Shown here piece by piece: positions 45,399-53,140 of a stretch of 64,000 bases of DNA (position 1 is its first letter; every line of letters begins with the position of its first letter). Under the pieces are notes generated by a model. That model was not told the origin of the DNA. It made no database searches and saw nothing but the letters and a program-made list of their open reading frames with translations. This stretch comes from Xylanibacter rodentium (GTDB lineage Bacteria; Bacteroidota; Bacteroidia; Bacteroidales; Bacteroidaceae), in the NCBI RefSeq assembly GCF_013166575.1, contig NZ_JABKKE010000011.1:45962-109961 (forward strand), written 5' to 3'. A program made the position numbers and the translations under genes.

Positions 45399-45509
45399 TC
45401 TGTTAGATTTCACAATCCTTGTCGTTCATATTCATTGCGTGTCTTCTCCGCCACGGCAGAGTAGTGACAAGTATCACCCTGCCAGTCTGGCCTGAGGGGA
45501 ACGCCCTTT

Positions 45510-46178
45510 TTATTCTGTCTTCATGCCTGTGGGAGGCTCGGTCACTTCCTCAAATTCGTCGAATTCGCTTTCGCCCGTGTCGTATTCCGGATCGGTATAT
45601 CTGATGTCTTCCGGGTCGTCCTCCATCATCCCGCTGCCCACCACGAGCGTCAGCGGGTCTTCGATGGATACGCGGTCGCCGGTGCCGATACGCCGTCCGC
45701 GACATACGATGCCGTATACCCAGTCCTTTTCTCCGGGCACTTGTTGTGGTTCGAGCAGACGGAATCCTATTGCCGTCAGTTTGGCTTCGGCCTCGCGTAC
45801 GCTGCTGTTGTCGACAATGTCTGGGATGGCAAACGATGGCGACGACGGTGAATTGATTGTGACATATACCGTATGTCCCGACTTCACTTTCACGCCTGCG
45901 CCCGGAGTCTGTACGAGTATACATTCGGCCGGCAGCGCCTTGTTGTATCCCGAGTCGCTCACTACGATGTTCAGTCCGTTTTGGCTGAGCAGTGCACTTG
46001 CCTTGTCGTAGCTCATATTTTGCAGGTTGGGAACGGGTATTCCCTCGCCATGGCGGGTGTACGACTTGAGGCCGTAATTGACGCCCACGCACAGCAACAG
46101 CACCACGACAGCCATTGCGAGCAGGTTCCCCCACAGGTATGCACCGGCAAATTTGCCGAAAAATTCTTTTAGCTTCAT
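45510..46178 (-). CDS. membrane-anchored PASTA-domain protein
   Basis: A 222-residue protein with one N-terminal membrane segment (LLAMAVVVLLLCVGVNYGL, about 20-38). Two to three PASTA domains follow (IPVPNLQNMSYDKASALLSQ, FAIPDIVDNSSVREAEAKLT), then an acidic tail. PASTA domains bind peptidoglycan. Unlike in Gram-positives there is no kinase attached. The start MKLKEFFGKF at 46178 is chosen because it sits 39 bases after a strong promoter and before the membrane segment. First gene of an operon with rluD-like, ddl, acyltransferase and NigD-like. Confidence 0.88.
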   Translation of the reverse strand: MKLKEFFGKFAGAYLWGNLLAMAVVVLLLCVGVNYGLKSYTRHGEGIPVPNLQNMSYDKASALLSQNGLNIVVSDSGYNKALPAECILVQTPGAGVKVKSGHTVYVTINSPSSPSFAIPDIVDNSSVREAEAKLTAIGFRLLEPQQVPGEKDWVYGIVCRGRRIGTGDRVSIEDPLTLVVGSGMMEDDPEDIRYTDPEYDTGESEFDEFEEVTEPPTGMKTE

Positions 46179-46216
46179 TTTTAGTCGTTTATCAATCAGC
46201 CTCTGCTTTAACACCA

Positions 46217-46248
46217 CAAAGATAGTGCAAAGTAGCCGAAACACCAAA
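46217..46248 (-). promoter_or_regulatory. promoter of the PASTA-rluD-ddl operon
   Basis: On the minus strand TTTG (46245-46248), 20 bases, TATCTTTG (46217-46224), 39 bases ahead of the PASTA gene. Confidence 0.7.
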
Positions 46249-46267
46249 TGAATGGTCGTCTTTCTTT

Positions 46268-46610
46268 TAAAACTAAGTCAGTCAACAGAATTAAACTGCA
46301 TTATCCTCCGGACATAGGATGTGTGCGTGTCACAATCAATTCGCCGTCCCTTGGATGGATGCGCCCCGACGGGGCAACGAGCACATAGCCCGGGGCAGAG
46401 CGAAGCGGCACCCCGGGAATCAAACATCGCCAATCCCCGCGCCCTGAAAGGGCAAAAGCATAAAAACATATGGGACGTAAAGATATAAGTGTTTGATAAT
46501 TAACGCTTTTGCCCTTTCAGGGCGAATGTATGAATCGTATTATTCCCGGGGTGCCGCTTCGCTCTGCCCCGGGCTATGAGCTTGCTGCCCCATTCGGGGC
46601 GCACACGTAG
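46268..46610. repeat. family F long inverted repeat, copy 2 (right end truncated)
   Basis: Same landmarks as copy 1 (GTCAACAGAATTAAACTGC, GGATGGATGCGCCCC, GAGCACATAGCCCGGGGC, CCCTGAAAGGGCAAAAGC) and the opposite arm. The right arm stops at GGGGCGCACACG, lacking the terminal CCGGA...GTTGAC block. The following 46611-46776 holds no gene. Confidence 0.88.
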
Positions 46611-46776
46611 AAACGTCTTTGTCAAGCCAAACAAGAAGCCCGCTCTGTGTGTACGTACCATCATGTCTGAAGAAAGAAGGTAGCGGGCTGAACGGTCGAT
46701 GAAACATGATAATACGGACACACATAACGAACAATCTGATGATAATTAATTTGGAGTACCTACTCATTAAAAAAAC

Positions 46777-47113
46777 TTTACTTTAACATGTGTTAAGCGA
46801 CATCCGTCTCGCGATTTTCGCACTATGGCCCGAAAATCGCGATTTTTGCTTCAAATGGGGAGCGCTGATTATCAGTATGTTACGGCAATGGGGCTTTGTA
46901 AAGAAAGCAGAGAGGGCCGTTTCACCTTGCAATAACGGCCTTATTGCATTGCGACGGCGGCCTCGTTGCACTCCAATAAGGCCGTTATGGCGATGCCGGG
47001 AGGCCCTTACGGCAAGTTGACCCCTCGGAAAACACATAAAAAGAAGGCCCGAAGAGTATCCAGGCCTTTCTGGTTTGAGAAAAAGTAAATGCGTTTTTTT
47101 CAGAATAAATCTG
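46777..47113 (+). repeat. family G repeat, copy 2
   Basis: Begins TTTACTTTAACATGTGTTAA, has GAAAATCGCGATTTTTGC, GGGCTTTGTAAAGAAAGCAG and the GCAATAACGGCC hairpin, and ends GCGTTTTTTTCAGAATAAAT. Forward orientation. It ends 63 bases short of the proB stop; that remainder is featureless. Confidence 0.85.
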
Positions 47114-47175
47114 ACATGCGGGCGTCGTGGCCGTCATGATGTGCGGGTTGCTCCACAGTAGGGCACCAATGCCGG

Positions 47176-48246
47176 TCATTCCATATAGAGATAGTCGTAG
47201 TGCACTATCGGACGCACGTCGTGTCTGCCTGCGAGGCGGGCAGCCTCGTCCTTGGAGTAGTTGCTGCGGCCTATGCCGACGGGCCGGCCGTCGTGGTCGG
47301 TGATGGAGACGATGTCGCCTTCTTCGAATTCGCCTTCAACGGCCGTCACACCCACCATCAGCAGACTTACGGCACGGCCGGAGCGCAGGGCCTCGGCGGC
47401 GCGGGCGTTTATGCGAACGGTGCCTTTGGCGAAGCTCGCGCTGTGGGCTATCCACTTCTTCACATTGGACACTTCGCCCGTGCGCGGCACAAACTCGGTG
47501 TGCAGGGTGGTGCCGGGTGACGTCACGAGGTCGGCCAATATGTTGTCGCGCCGGCCGTTGGCAATGACAACACGTATGCCCTCGTCGGCCACACGGCGCG
47601 CTATGTTGCATTTGGCGGTCATTCCGCCGCGGCCGAATCCGCTCTTCTCCTGTTGTATATAGTCGCTGAGGTCGCGGCCCGGCTCCACGCGCGGTATCAC
47701 GCTTGACGAGGGATTGTCGGGTGCGCCGTCGAATATGCCGTCGATGTTGCTCAGTATGATAAGCACGTCGGCGTCCATCATCGAAGCTATCAGGCCCGAC
47801 AGTTCGTCATTGTCGGTGAACATCAGTTCGGTCACGCTGACGGTGTCGTTCTCGTTGACTATGGGGATGACTCCGTTGTCGAGCATGACGGTCATGCAGG
47901 CACGTTGGTTGAGATATTCGCGGCGTGTGGCAAAACTCTCTTTCATGGTGAGCACCTGGCCTACGTGGATGCCATATTCGCGGAAGAGGTTGTAGTAGAG
48001 GTTTATCAGTTTGGCCTGGCCGAGGGCGGAGAACAGCTGGCGCTGGGATACACTGTCGAGGCGCCGTCCGCCGGTCTTCATTTCACCTCGTCCGCTGGCT
48101 ACGGCTCCGCTCGACACGAGTATCACCTCGTGACCTTTGCCGCGCAGCCATGCTATCTGGTCCACGATGGCCGACATGCGCGTGACGTCGAGTTTGCCGT
48201 TTTCTCTGGTCAGTACGTTGCTGCCCACTTTTATCACTATTCTCAT
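47176..48246 (-). CDS. proB: glutamate 5-kinase
   Basis: A 356-residue enzyme starting proline synthesis by phosphorylating glutamate. The amino-acid-kinase domain (1-255) has MRIVIKVGSNVLT, VILVSSGAVASGR, PIVNENDTVSV and GFGRGGMTAKCNIA. A C-terminal PUA domain (about 275-356) has GTVRINARAAEALRSGRAV and EGDIVSITDHDG. The full-length form with PUA is feedback-regulated by proline in other bacteria. It lies 13 bases after the acyl-CoA synthetase stop, in the same direction, but the link is positional only. Confidence 0.96.
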   Translation of the reverse strand: MRIVIKVGSNVLTRENGKLDVTRMSAIVDQIAWLRGKGHEVILVSSGAVASGRGEMKTGGRRLDSVSQRQLFSALGQAKLINLYYNLFREYGIHVGQVLTMKESFATRREYLNQRACMTVMLDNGVIPIVNENDTVSVTELMFTDNDELSGLIASMMDADVLIILSNIDGIFDGAPDNPSSSVIPRVEPGRDLSDYIQQEKSGFGRGGMTAKCNIARRVADEGIRVVIANGRRDNILADLVTSPGTTLHTEFVPRTGEVSNVKKWIAHSASFAKGTVRINARAAEALRSGRAVSLLMVGVTAVEGEFEEGDIVSITDHDGRPVGIGRSNYSKDEAARLAGRHDVRPIVHYDYLYME

Positions 48247-48259
48247 CGGTCTGTCGTTG

Positions 48260-50152
48260 TTATTCCTTGTTCTTGTCTTTCTCTCTTATCTCCACCCTGC
48301 GTATCTTGCCGCTGATGGTCTTTGGCAGTTCGTCGACAAACTCGATGATCCGGGGATATTTGTAAGGGGCGGTCTCGCGCTTGACATGTGCCTGGAGTTC
48401 CTTTACGAGCTCGTCGCCGGCCTGGTGCTTCCATTCGGCGTGCAGCACTACGGTGGCCTTGACCACCATGCCGCGTATGTCGTCGGGCACGCCGGTGATG
48501 GCGCATTCCACCACGGCGGGATGGGTCATCAGCGCGCTCTCCACCTCGAACGGGCCGATGCGGTAGCCGCTGCTCTTGATTACGTCGTCTATGCGGCCCA
48601 CAAACCAGTAGTAGCCGTCTTCGTCGCGCCATGCCACGTCGCCGGTGTGATACATTCCGTCGTGCCACACGCGGCGTGTCTGCTCCTCGTCGCGGTAGTA
48701 CTCCTTGAACAGTCCGACAGGCTTTTTCAGTTCAGAATGCAGAGTATAGAGTGAAGAGGTATGATTACTCTCAGGATTTGGGCATTGTGCATCGTCATGA
48801 CCTCCGTTCGTTACGGATCCCGACTTGTCTACAATATTCAAATCTTGAGAGTAATCATACCTCTGTACTCTGCACTCTTCACTCTGAACTGAAAAAGTAT
48901 TCTGAACTTTTATCACTATTTCGCCTTTCTCGCCGTCTTCGCACGGTGTGCCGTCGGGTTTGACCAGACCGATGTTGTACTGAGGATTGGGCAGCCCCAT
49001 AGATCCGGGCTTGGGCTTGTTCCACGGCATGGTGCCGAGCGTCATTGTGGTTTCGGTCTGCCCGAAGCCCTCCATCAGGCTGATGCCCGTCAGTCTGCGG
49101 AACTTATCGTATACGGCGGGATTGAGTGCTTCGCCGGCGGTGGTGCAGTAGCGCAGTGACGACAGGTCGTAGCGCGAGAAGTCTTCGTGTATCATGAAGC
49201 GGTAGACCGTGGGCGGGGCGCAGAACGATGTGATGCGGTATTTCTCTATCTGCCGCAGCAGTTTGTCGGCTGTAAACTTCTCGTGGTCGAACACGAACAC
49301 CGTCGCTCCGGCAAACCACTGTCCGTAGAGCTTTCCCCAAACAGCCTTGCCCCATCCTGTGTCGGCCACGGTGAGGTGGATGCTGTCGGGTGTGAGGTTG
49401 TGCCAGAACACTCCGGTTGTCAGATGGCCCAAAGCATACAGGTAGTCGTGGGCCACCATCTTCGGTTCGCCGCTCGTGCCGCTGGTGAAGTACATCAGCA
49501 TGGTGTCGTCGTTGTCGTTGACGTTTGCGGGGCGTGCGAATGCGGGTGCTTCCGGCCATTCGCGCTGCCAGTCGTGGAAGCCGTCGGCCTGTTGCGGGCC
49601 CACGCTCACGAGTATCTCTACGGTGGGGCTGTCGGCCATGGCGTCGCTCACCTGCTTCATCGCATATTCCTCGCCCACGCATACTATGGCCTTGATGCCG
49701 GCCCGAGTGTTGCGGTACACAATGTCGTGGCGGGTGAGCATATGGGTGGCGGGTATGGCTATGGCACCAATCTTGTGCAGGGCCAGCATGGAGAGCCAGA
49801 ACTCGTAGCGGCGCTTGAGTATCAGCATCACCTTGTCGCCGCGGCCTATGCCCAGTTGGGTGAACCATGCGGCGGTTCGGTCGGTGAGTGTCTTCAGTTC
49901 GGCAAACGAGAAACGTCGGCACGCGCCTTCGTCGTTTGTCCATAGCAGTGCCGTCTTGTCGGGCTGTTCGTCGGCCCATACGTCCATGACGTCGTATGCG
50001 AAATTAAAGTGTTCGGGTATCTTGAAGTGCAGATTGCGTATGAAGTCGTCCTGCGACTCGAAGTGTGTCTGTGTGAGGAAGCGGGAGAGAATGGAAGCCC
50101 CCTGTTGCTCCCCAAGGGGGGACGCTGCGTGTGTGTAGTCGGTTGGTGTCAT
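48260..50152 (-). CDS. AMP-forming acyl-CoA synthetase with two repeat-derived segments
   Basis: A 630-residue ANL-superfamily enzyme: core motif YFTSGTSGEPKMVAHD, LMEGFGQTETTMT, the TGDVAWRDEDGYYWFVGR hinge and KTISGKIRR with the catalytic Lys. It resembles the medium-chain or acetate-like synthetases common in Bacteroidota and activates an acid to acyl-CoA. Two parts are foreign. Residues about 9-20 (AASPLGEQQGAS) come from a family H arm. Residues about 419-477, between GEIVIK and KPVGLFKEYYRD, come from a 176-bp family B inverted repeat and add about 57 residues. The frame is open throughout. It follows the XRE-cupin gene in the same direction. Confidence 0.9.
   Translation of the reverse strand: MTPTDYTHAASPLGEQQGASILSRFLTQTHFESQDDFIRNLHFKIPEHFNFAYDVMDVWADEQPDKTALLWTNDEGACRRFSFAELKTLTDRTAAWFTQLGIGRGDKVMLILKRRYEFWLSMLALHKIGAIAIPATHMLTRHDIVYRNTRAGIKAIVCVGEEYAMKQVSDAMADSPTVEILVSVGPQQADGFHDWQREWPEAPAFARPANVNDNDDTMLMYFTSGTSGEPKMVAHDYLYALGHLTTGVFWHNLTPDSIHLTVADTGWGKAVWGKLYGQWFAGATVFVFDHEKFTADKLLRQIEKYRITSFCAPPTVYRFMIHEDFSRYDLSSLRYCTTAGEALNPAVYDKFRRLTGISLMEGFGQTETTMTLGTMPWNKPKPGSMGLPNPQYNIGLVKPDGTPCEDGEKGEIVIKVQNTFSVQSEECRVQRYDYSQDLNIVDKSGSVTNGGHDDAQCPNPESNHTSSLYTLHSELKKPVGLFKEYYRDEEQTRRVWHDGMYHTGDVAWRDEDGYYWFVGRIDDVIKSSGYRIGPFEVESALMTHPAVVECAITGVPDDIRGMVVKATVVLHAEWKHQAGDELVKELQAHVKRETAPYKYPRIIEFVDELPKTISGKIRRVEIREKDKNKE
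48722..48897. repeat. family B inverted repeat inside the acyl-CoA synthetase gene
   Basis: Ends CTTTTTCAGTTCAGA (48722) and TCTGAACTGAAAAAG (to 48897) are exact complements. The arms share GTATGATTACTCTCA and its complement, with small rearrangements between. The centre is unique. The frame passes through with no stop, encoding a polar segment that includes FSVQSEE. Confidence 0.92.
50094..50127 (-). repeat. family H arm in the N-terminal codons of the acyl-CoA synthetase
   Basis: GAAGCCCCCTGTTGCTCCCC followed by AAGGGGGGACGC matches the left arm at 4496. Read on the minus strand it encodes ASPLGEQQGA. The partner arm is at 50288-50320 across the start codon. Confidence 0.75.
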
Positions 50153-50287
50153 ATTGTTAAAAGAAAGCCCGGCCTCCGAAGATGGATGCGGAGTGTTTCG
50201 TTATCAGAATACTTGTTTATGATATATAAATTAATGTGTACATGCCGGTCGGCTTTTTTCCGGTGGTTGTTTCTTCCGGTTTTCCCA

Positions 50288-50320
50288 ATGTCCCCCTTTG
50301 GGGGACCATAGGGGGCTATT
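50288..50320. repeat. family H arm at the XRE-cupin stop
   Basis: TGTCCCCCTTTGGGGGACCA then TAGGGGGCTATTCC: on the minus strand the stop TAG of the XRE-cupin gene (50316-50318) is the first part of this arm. It is inverted relative to the arm at 50094. Confidence 0.75.
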
Positions 50321-50870
50321 CCACTACAACGAGAAATTTCACCGGCCGGCCGTCGAGCGCGCGCATGCAGTGGGGCTGCGAGGCATCGAAGAAGATGCTG
50401 TCGCCCGGGCCCAGTTCCATAACCTTGTTGCCTATGGTTATTTCCATGCGGCCCTCGACGATGTAGTCAAACTCTTGTCCGTCGTGCGAGTTCTTGCTGA
50501 ATCGGGCATCGTCGGGCAGCGGGTCGACCTGTGTCATGAACGGGTCGAACTTGCGGCCGCGGAATCCGCTTGCCAGACTCTGGTACTTGTAGCTCTTGCG
50601 GCGTTCCACGGCCATGCCCTGTCCGTTGCGCGTGAGGAAGTAGCTGCTCATGCGCGGCTCCTCGCCGAACATTAGTACGTCGAGGGCTATGCCGTAGCGC
50701 TTGGCTATCTTCGAAAGGCGGTATACCGACGGGTCGGCCTCGCCCGATTCTATCTTCATGTAGTGCTCGGGTGTGATGTCGCAGAGTTCGGCCACTTCTT
50801 CGGCCGGTATGTCGAGCACTTCGCGCAGGCCGCGCAGGCGCTCGCCTATTTGTCTTATCTGTTCGTCCAT
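50316..50870 (-). CDS. XRE-type regulator with cupin domain
   Basis: A 184-residue protein: helix-turn-helix at 5-65 (LRGLREVLDIPAEEVAELCD, ITPEHYMKIESGEADPSVYR) and a C-terminal cupin (about 105-184; SHDGQEFDYIVEGRMEITIG, GPGDSIFFDASQPHCMRAL). This pairing is typical of small-molecule-responsive repressors. It lies 163 bases upstream of the acyl-CoA synthetase in the same direction and probably senses that enzyme's substrate or product. A -7 box TACTTTTG on this strand is at 50897-50904. Confidence 0.9.
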   Translation of the reverse strand: MDEQIRQIGERLRGLREVLDIPAEEVAELCDITPEHYMKIESGEADPSVYRLSKIAKRYGIALDVLMFGEEPRMSSYFLTRNGQGMAVERRKSYKYQSLASGFRGRKFDPFMTQVDPLPDDARFSKNSHDGQEFDYIVEGRMEITIGNKVMELGPGDSIFFDASQPHCMRALDGRPVKFLVVVE

Positions 50871-50964
50871 AGATGTCTTTTTGTTGTTTTATCCTGCAAA
50901 AGTACGAATAAATGACTTAAAAGCAGATGCAAATGATGATAAAAAGAGTAACTCCGTCGCACTT

Positions 50965-51756
50965 TCATTGTTTCACCCCTGCTTTCAGTCCGCGGATTAC
51001 GGCACTGGTGAATCCGGCGTGTTCCATCTCGTTGAGACCGCGGATGGTGAGGCCGCCGGGAGTGGTCACCTTGTCTATCTCGGCTTCGGGATGGTTGCCG
51101 TTGGCCAGCAGCAGGTCGACGGCGCCTTTTACTGTCTGTAGCACTATGTTTTTGGCATCGGTGGCACGGAATCCCAGTTCCACTCCGCCCTCGGTGGCCG
51201 CCCGTATGTAGCGCATGGCATAGGCAATGCCGCAGGAGGCGAGGGTGGTGGCGGCTCCGAGCAGACGTTCTTCCGTTATCATGGCGTTGCCGGTATCGTC
51301 GAAGATGTTTTTCATTGTGGCTGTCTGTGCGTCGCTTGCTCCTACGGGCACGATGAATGTCATCGAACTGCGTTCGGCAATTGCTATGTTGGGCATGACG
51401 AGGAATGTCGGCGGCACGCTGCCGTCGTCTTTGCGCATCCATTCCGTTATTGTCGTCGAAGGCAGACCGGCCACCACCACTGCGAGTGTCTGTCGGCTGT
51501 AGTCCATAACGGGCTTTATCTCGCGCAGTACTGTCTCGGCTATCCATGGCTTCACGGCCACGCACACGATGTCGGCATTGGCTGCCGCCACGCGGTTGTC
51601 GGTGGTGAGACTCACGCCGGTGTCTGCAAAACAGTCGAGTGCACCCTGCGAGCGGTTGGATATGGTGATGTCCGAGGGTTTGAATATGCTGCCTTTGAGG
51701 AATCCTCTTGCCATTGCGCCGCCCATTGCGCCGGCGCCGATAATTGATATTGTCAT
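50965..51756 (-). CDS. proC: pyrroline-5-carboxylate reductase
   Basis: A 263-residue Rossmann enzyme completing proline synthesis with NAD(P)H. Motifs: MTISIIGAGAMGGAMARGFL, DIVCVAVKPWIAETVL, VVVAGLPSTTI, RVMPNIA-type VMPNIAIAERSS, and the C-terminal LMxxV-like EIDKVTTPGGLTIRGLNEME, the P5C signature. It sits between argD and the XRE-cupin gene, so proline and arginine genes are mixed here. A family I repeat fills the 248-base gap to argD. Confidence 0.95.
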   Translation of the reverse strand: MTISIIGAGAMGGAMARGFLKGSIFKPSDITISNRSQGALDCFADTGVSLTTDNRVAAANADIVCVAVKPWIAETVLREIKPVMDYSRQTLAVVVAGLPSTTITEWMRKDDGSVPPTFLVMPNIAIAERSSMTFIVPVGASDAQTATMKNIFDDTGNAMITEERLLGAATTLASCGIAYAMRYIRAATEGGVELGFRATDAKNIVLQTVKGAVDLLLANGNHPEAEIDKVTTPGGLTIRGLNEMEHAGFTSAVIRGLKAGVKQ

Positions 51757-51802
51757 GGTTCTTGTTCTTTTAGGATTATTGCGGCTGCGCCGCTTGATGG
51801 GG

Positions 51803-51996
51803 AGTTAAAGGAGTTAAAAGGAGTTATCGCTCCCTGCGGTCGCTCCGGAGTTAAAGACAATACTAACAATATCATTCTTTTCGAGTTTTCTCTTTTTGTT
51901 GATGTCACTCTATAAGTCCGTTATGAATGTGCTTTATATTGGTATTGTCTTTAACTCCGGAGCGACCGCAGGGAGCGATAACTCCTTTAACTCCTA
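51803..51996. repeat. family I inverted repeat between argD and proC
   Basis: Arms of about 55-60 bases (51803-51863, 51942-51996), with GAGCGACCGCAGGGAGCGAT and AACTCCTTTAACTCC as core words. A one-base indel is the main difference. A fragment of the family is at 33739-33786. Confidence 0.88.
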
Positions 51997-52004
51997 TGAA
52001 GAAA

Positions 52005-53138
52005 TCAAAGTACATTGGTCAGCTTTTCTATAAACTCATCCGCCATATCTTCGGTGAAACACAGTGGCGGCAGCAGGCGCAACAGGTTGGTGCCTGTGCA
52101 TCCGGTGAACACGTGCTGTTCGTAGACGAGGCGTTCGCGTATGGGCTTTTGCGGTATGTCGAGTTCGATTCCTATCATCAGTCCGCGGCCGCGCACGTCG
52201 GTGATGTGGGGCTGCGACTGCTGCAAGTCCTTGAGGCGTGTCATGAGATACTCACCCGTATGGCGGGCGTTCTCCACAAGGTCGCTGCTCTCCATGACGT
52301 CAAGCACGGCCAGTGCCGCGGCGCAGGCGAGATGGTTGCCGCCGAAGGTGGTGCCGAGTTGTCCGTATTTTGGAGTGAACTCGGGGGATATCAGTACGGC
52401 GCCCACCGGGAAACCGTTGGCAATGCCCTTTGCCACGGTGATGATGTCGGGGCGTATGCCGAGCCACTGGTGGGCGAAGAACTTGCCTGAACGGCCGTAG
52501 CCGCATTGTATCTCGTCGCAGATGAGCACTGTGCCGTTGCGGCGGCAGGCCGCTTGCAGCCCTTGGGCAAATTCCTCGGTGGCAAGTTTGATGCCGCCAA
52601 CGCCCTGTATGCACTCGATTATGCAGGCGCAGACATCGCCCTTCTGCAATTCAGCCTCCCATGCGGCAAGATCGTTGAGCGGCAGATATGTCACGTGGCC
52701 GTTGGCATTGACGGGTGCGATGATGTTGGGGTTGGCTGTGGCCTCTACAGCCAGCGACGTGCGGCCATGGAAAGCCTTCTCTGCTGACAGGATGCGGGTG
52801 CGGCCGTTGGAGAACGACGCCAGCTTCAGGGCGTTCTCGTTGGCCTCGGCACCGCTGTTGATTAGAAACAGCTGGTAGTCATCGTAACCGCTTATGCGGC
52901 CCAGGCGCCCGGCCAGTTCTGCCTGCAACTTGTTTATCACGGAGTTGGAGTAGAAGCCGAGTCGGCCCATCTGTTCGCCGACCTTATTTATATAATGTGG
53001 GTGACAGTGGCCTATGCTTATCACGGCATGGCCGCCGTAAAGGTCGAGATACTCCTGTCCGCGGTCGTCCCACACGCGGCAGCCCTCACCTTTGACGATG
53101 TTTACGTCGAATAATGGATATACGTCGAATAGTTTCAT
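52005..53138 (-). CDS. argD: acetyl/succinylornithine aminotransferase
   Basis: A 377-residue class III PLP aminotransferase. Motifs: LDLYGGHAVISIGHCHP, FLINSGAEANENALKLA, FHGRTSLAVEATAN, ICDEIQCGYGRSGKFFAH with the Asp for PLP nitrogen, and ITVAKGIANGFPVGAVLI with the PLP lysine. Given the succinylornithine-type carbamoyltransferase in this genome, its in vivo substrate may be the succinyl compound. argC ends 2 bases ahead of its start, so the two are one transcript. Confidence 0.94.
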   Translation of the reverse strand: MKLFDVYPLFDVNIVKGEGCRVWDDRGQEYLDLYGGHAVISIGHCHPHYINKVGEQMGRLGFYSNSVINKLQAELAGRLGRISGYDDYQLFLINSGAEANENALKLASFSNGRTRILSAEKAFHGRTSLAVEATANPNIIAPVNANGHVTYLPLNDLAAWEAELQKGDVCACIIECIQGVGGIKLATEEFAQGLQAACRRNGTVLICDEIQCGYGRSGKFFAHQWLGIRPDIITVAKGIANGFPVGAVLISPEFTPKYGQLGTTFGGNHLACAAALAVLDVMESSDLVENARHTGEYLMTRLKDLQQSQPHITDVRGRGLMIGIELDIPQKPIRERLVYEQHVFTGCTGTNLLRLLPPLCFTEDMADEFIEKLTNVL

Positions 53139-53140
53139 GA

